Origin: Clostridia bacterium
GTDB taxonomy: Bacteria > Bacillota_A > Clostridia > TANB77 > CAG-508
Reading direction: 5' to 3'
NCBI GenBank assembly: GCA_022791475.1
Contig: JAAVZD010000006.1
Span: 1-54,746, forward strand
Length of the DNA: 54,746 nt
Shown here piece by piece: positions 54,421 through 54,746 of the stretch (positions are counted from its first letter, which is position 1; each line of letters starts with the position of its first letter). The notes below the pieces were generated by a model. The model had not been told where the DNA came from, searched no databases, and was given only the letters and a program-made list of their open reading frames with translations. The position numbers and the translations under genes were made by a program.

Positions 54421-54746
54421 ATGAAAAAAGTAATTTCAACTATTTTGCTGATAACTCTATTTTTATCGGCAGTTTCAACAGTAGTTTCAGCACAAAGTGC
54501 TAAAAATATTGAAAGCGTAAGTAAAGATAATACTTACATAATCTATATAGAAGGAATGTTAGATAAATCATTCCAATATGCAACATCTGAAAAACCAGAC
54601 TTATCAATAGACAGTATAGAACTTAACTATATTGTAGCTTCAAAAGATGAAGAAAACAATAATGTAGTAACATTAGAAAACGAAGCAAAATACTTATATG
54701 TTAAAGAAGGAGAAAACTTAACAGTAATAGAGTTGGACTTAACAAA
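54421..54746 (+). CDS. Secreted protein, N-terminal part (cut by window end)
   Basis: A signal peptide (MKKVISTILLITLFLSAVST... AQS) is followed by 80 residues of a soluble, acidic beta-rich domain (TYIIYIEGMLDKSFQYA). The frame is open to the end of the window, so the gene is incomplete. GGGAGAGAG serves as the ribosome site. I do not recognise the family. Confidence 0.75.
   Translation, partial: MKKVISTILLITLFLSAVSTVVSAQSAKNIESVSKDNTYIIYIEGMLDKSFQYATSEKPDLSIDSIELNYIVASKDEENNNVVTLENEAKYLYVKEGENLTVIELDLT

Noticed and set aside
1..54746. Shine-Dalgarno-like stimulators upstream of the C-GGN sites (as in the RF2 frameshift)
   Set aside because: AGGAG-like words precede some sites (2451, 4149, 29717) but not others (15466, 30652), so no consistent stimulator was seen.
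1..54746. Long minus-strand frames opposite spoIIIA, der, rhs, NUDIX and DGR genes
   Set aside because: They are hydrophobic or low-complexity shadows of strongly coding plus-strand genes, without ribosome sites or recognisable motifs.
1..54746. tRNA genes, CRISPR arrays, riboswitches, prophage or integrase genes
   Set aside because: I looked for cloverleaf ends, regular spacer-repeat arrays, known aptamer cores and recombinase motifs and saw none that I could support.

Overview
The window looks like the chromosome of an AT-rich, endospore-forming Gram-positive Clostridia member, probably an uncultured gut lineage. The evidence is a spoIIIA operon, a cwlJ-gerQ pair and a spore photoproduct lyase, an LPXTG protein with a sortase, strong AGGAGG ribosome sites, TTGACA/TATAAT promoters, and arginine written almost entirely as AGA. 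No tRNA, CRISPR array or phage module was seen.

Layout. 1-5.2 kb: a nuclease remnant, then spoIIIAB to spoIIIAH. 5.4-8.8 kb: pfkA, a small unknown gene and argS. 8.9-15.7 kb: VanZ-like protein, two glycosyltransferases, rpmF and two paralogous polytopic membrane proteins. 15.8-22.5 kb: der, plsY, gpsA, dtd, small unknown genes and the RNase P RNA. 22.6-25.2 kb: an RluA-type pseudouridine synthase, a guanine-deaminase-like enzyme and an alpha/beta hydrolase. 25.3-32.2 kb: a surface module with a cohesin-LPXTG protein, a sortase, a dockerin-tagged peptidoglycan hydrolase and a membrane-anchored cohesin-like protein. 32.9-35.1 kb: two remote diversity-generating retroelement (DGR) target genes. 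35.2-49 kb: a Spo0A-like regulator and a WapA/Rhs polymorphic toxin locus with displaced toxin tips and immunity genes. 49-52.2 kb: the complete DGR (regulator, third target, avd, reverse transcriptase, template repeat) between 69-bp direct repeats. 52.2-54.7 kb: cwlJ, gerQ, spl and a truncated secreted protein.

Two things stand out. First, nine genes carry 18 apparent +1 frameshifts, and every one is a single extra C placed exactly at a codon boundary in front of a glycine codon (NNN-C-GGN). Leaving out the C restores a full-length, family-typical protein each time. The affected genes include three spoIIIA genes, cwlJ, a RluA enzyme, a guanine deaminase and surface proteins. The fixed phase argues for translational recoding (CGGN read as glycine, or +1 slippage at a rare CGG codon) rather than decay or random sequencing error. 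A few CGG codons elsewhere read normally as arginine, and these are the main counter-evidence. Second, one DGR template appears to diversify three lectin-like target genes, two of them 16-18 kb away, and the remnants between those two record loss of a second full cassette.

Intergenic space holds at least two families of short palindromic repeats. Frame-restored products below are read by eye from the nucleotide sequence. Family names are recognised from motifs, not from database searches.
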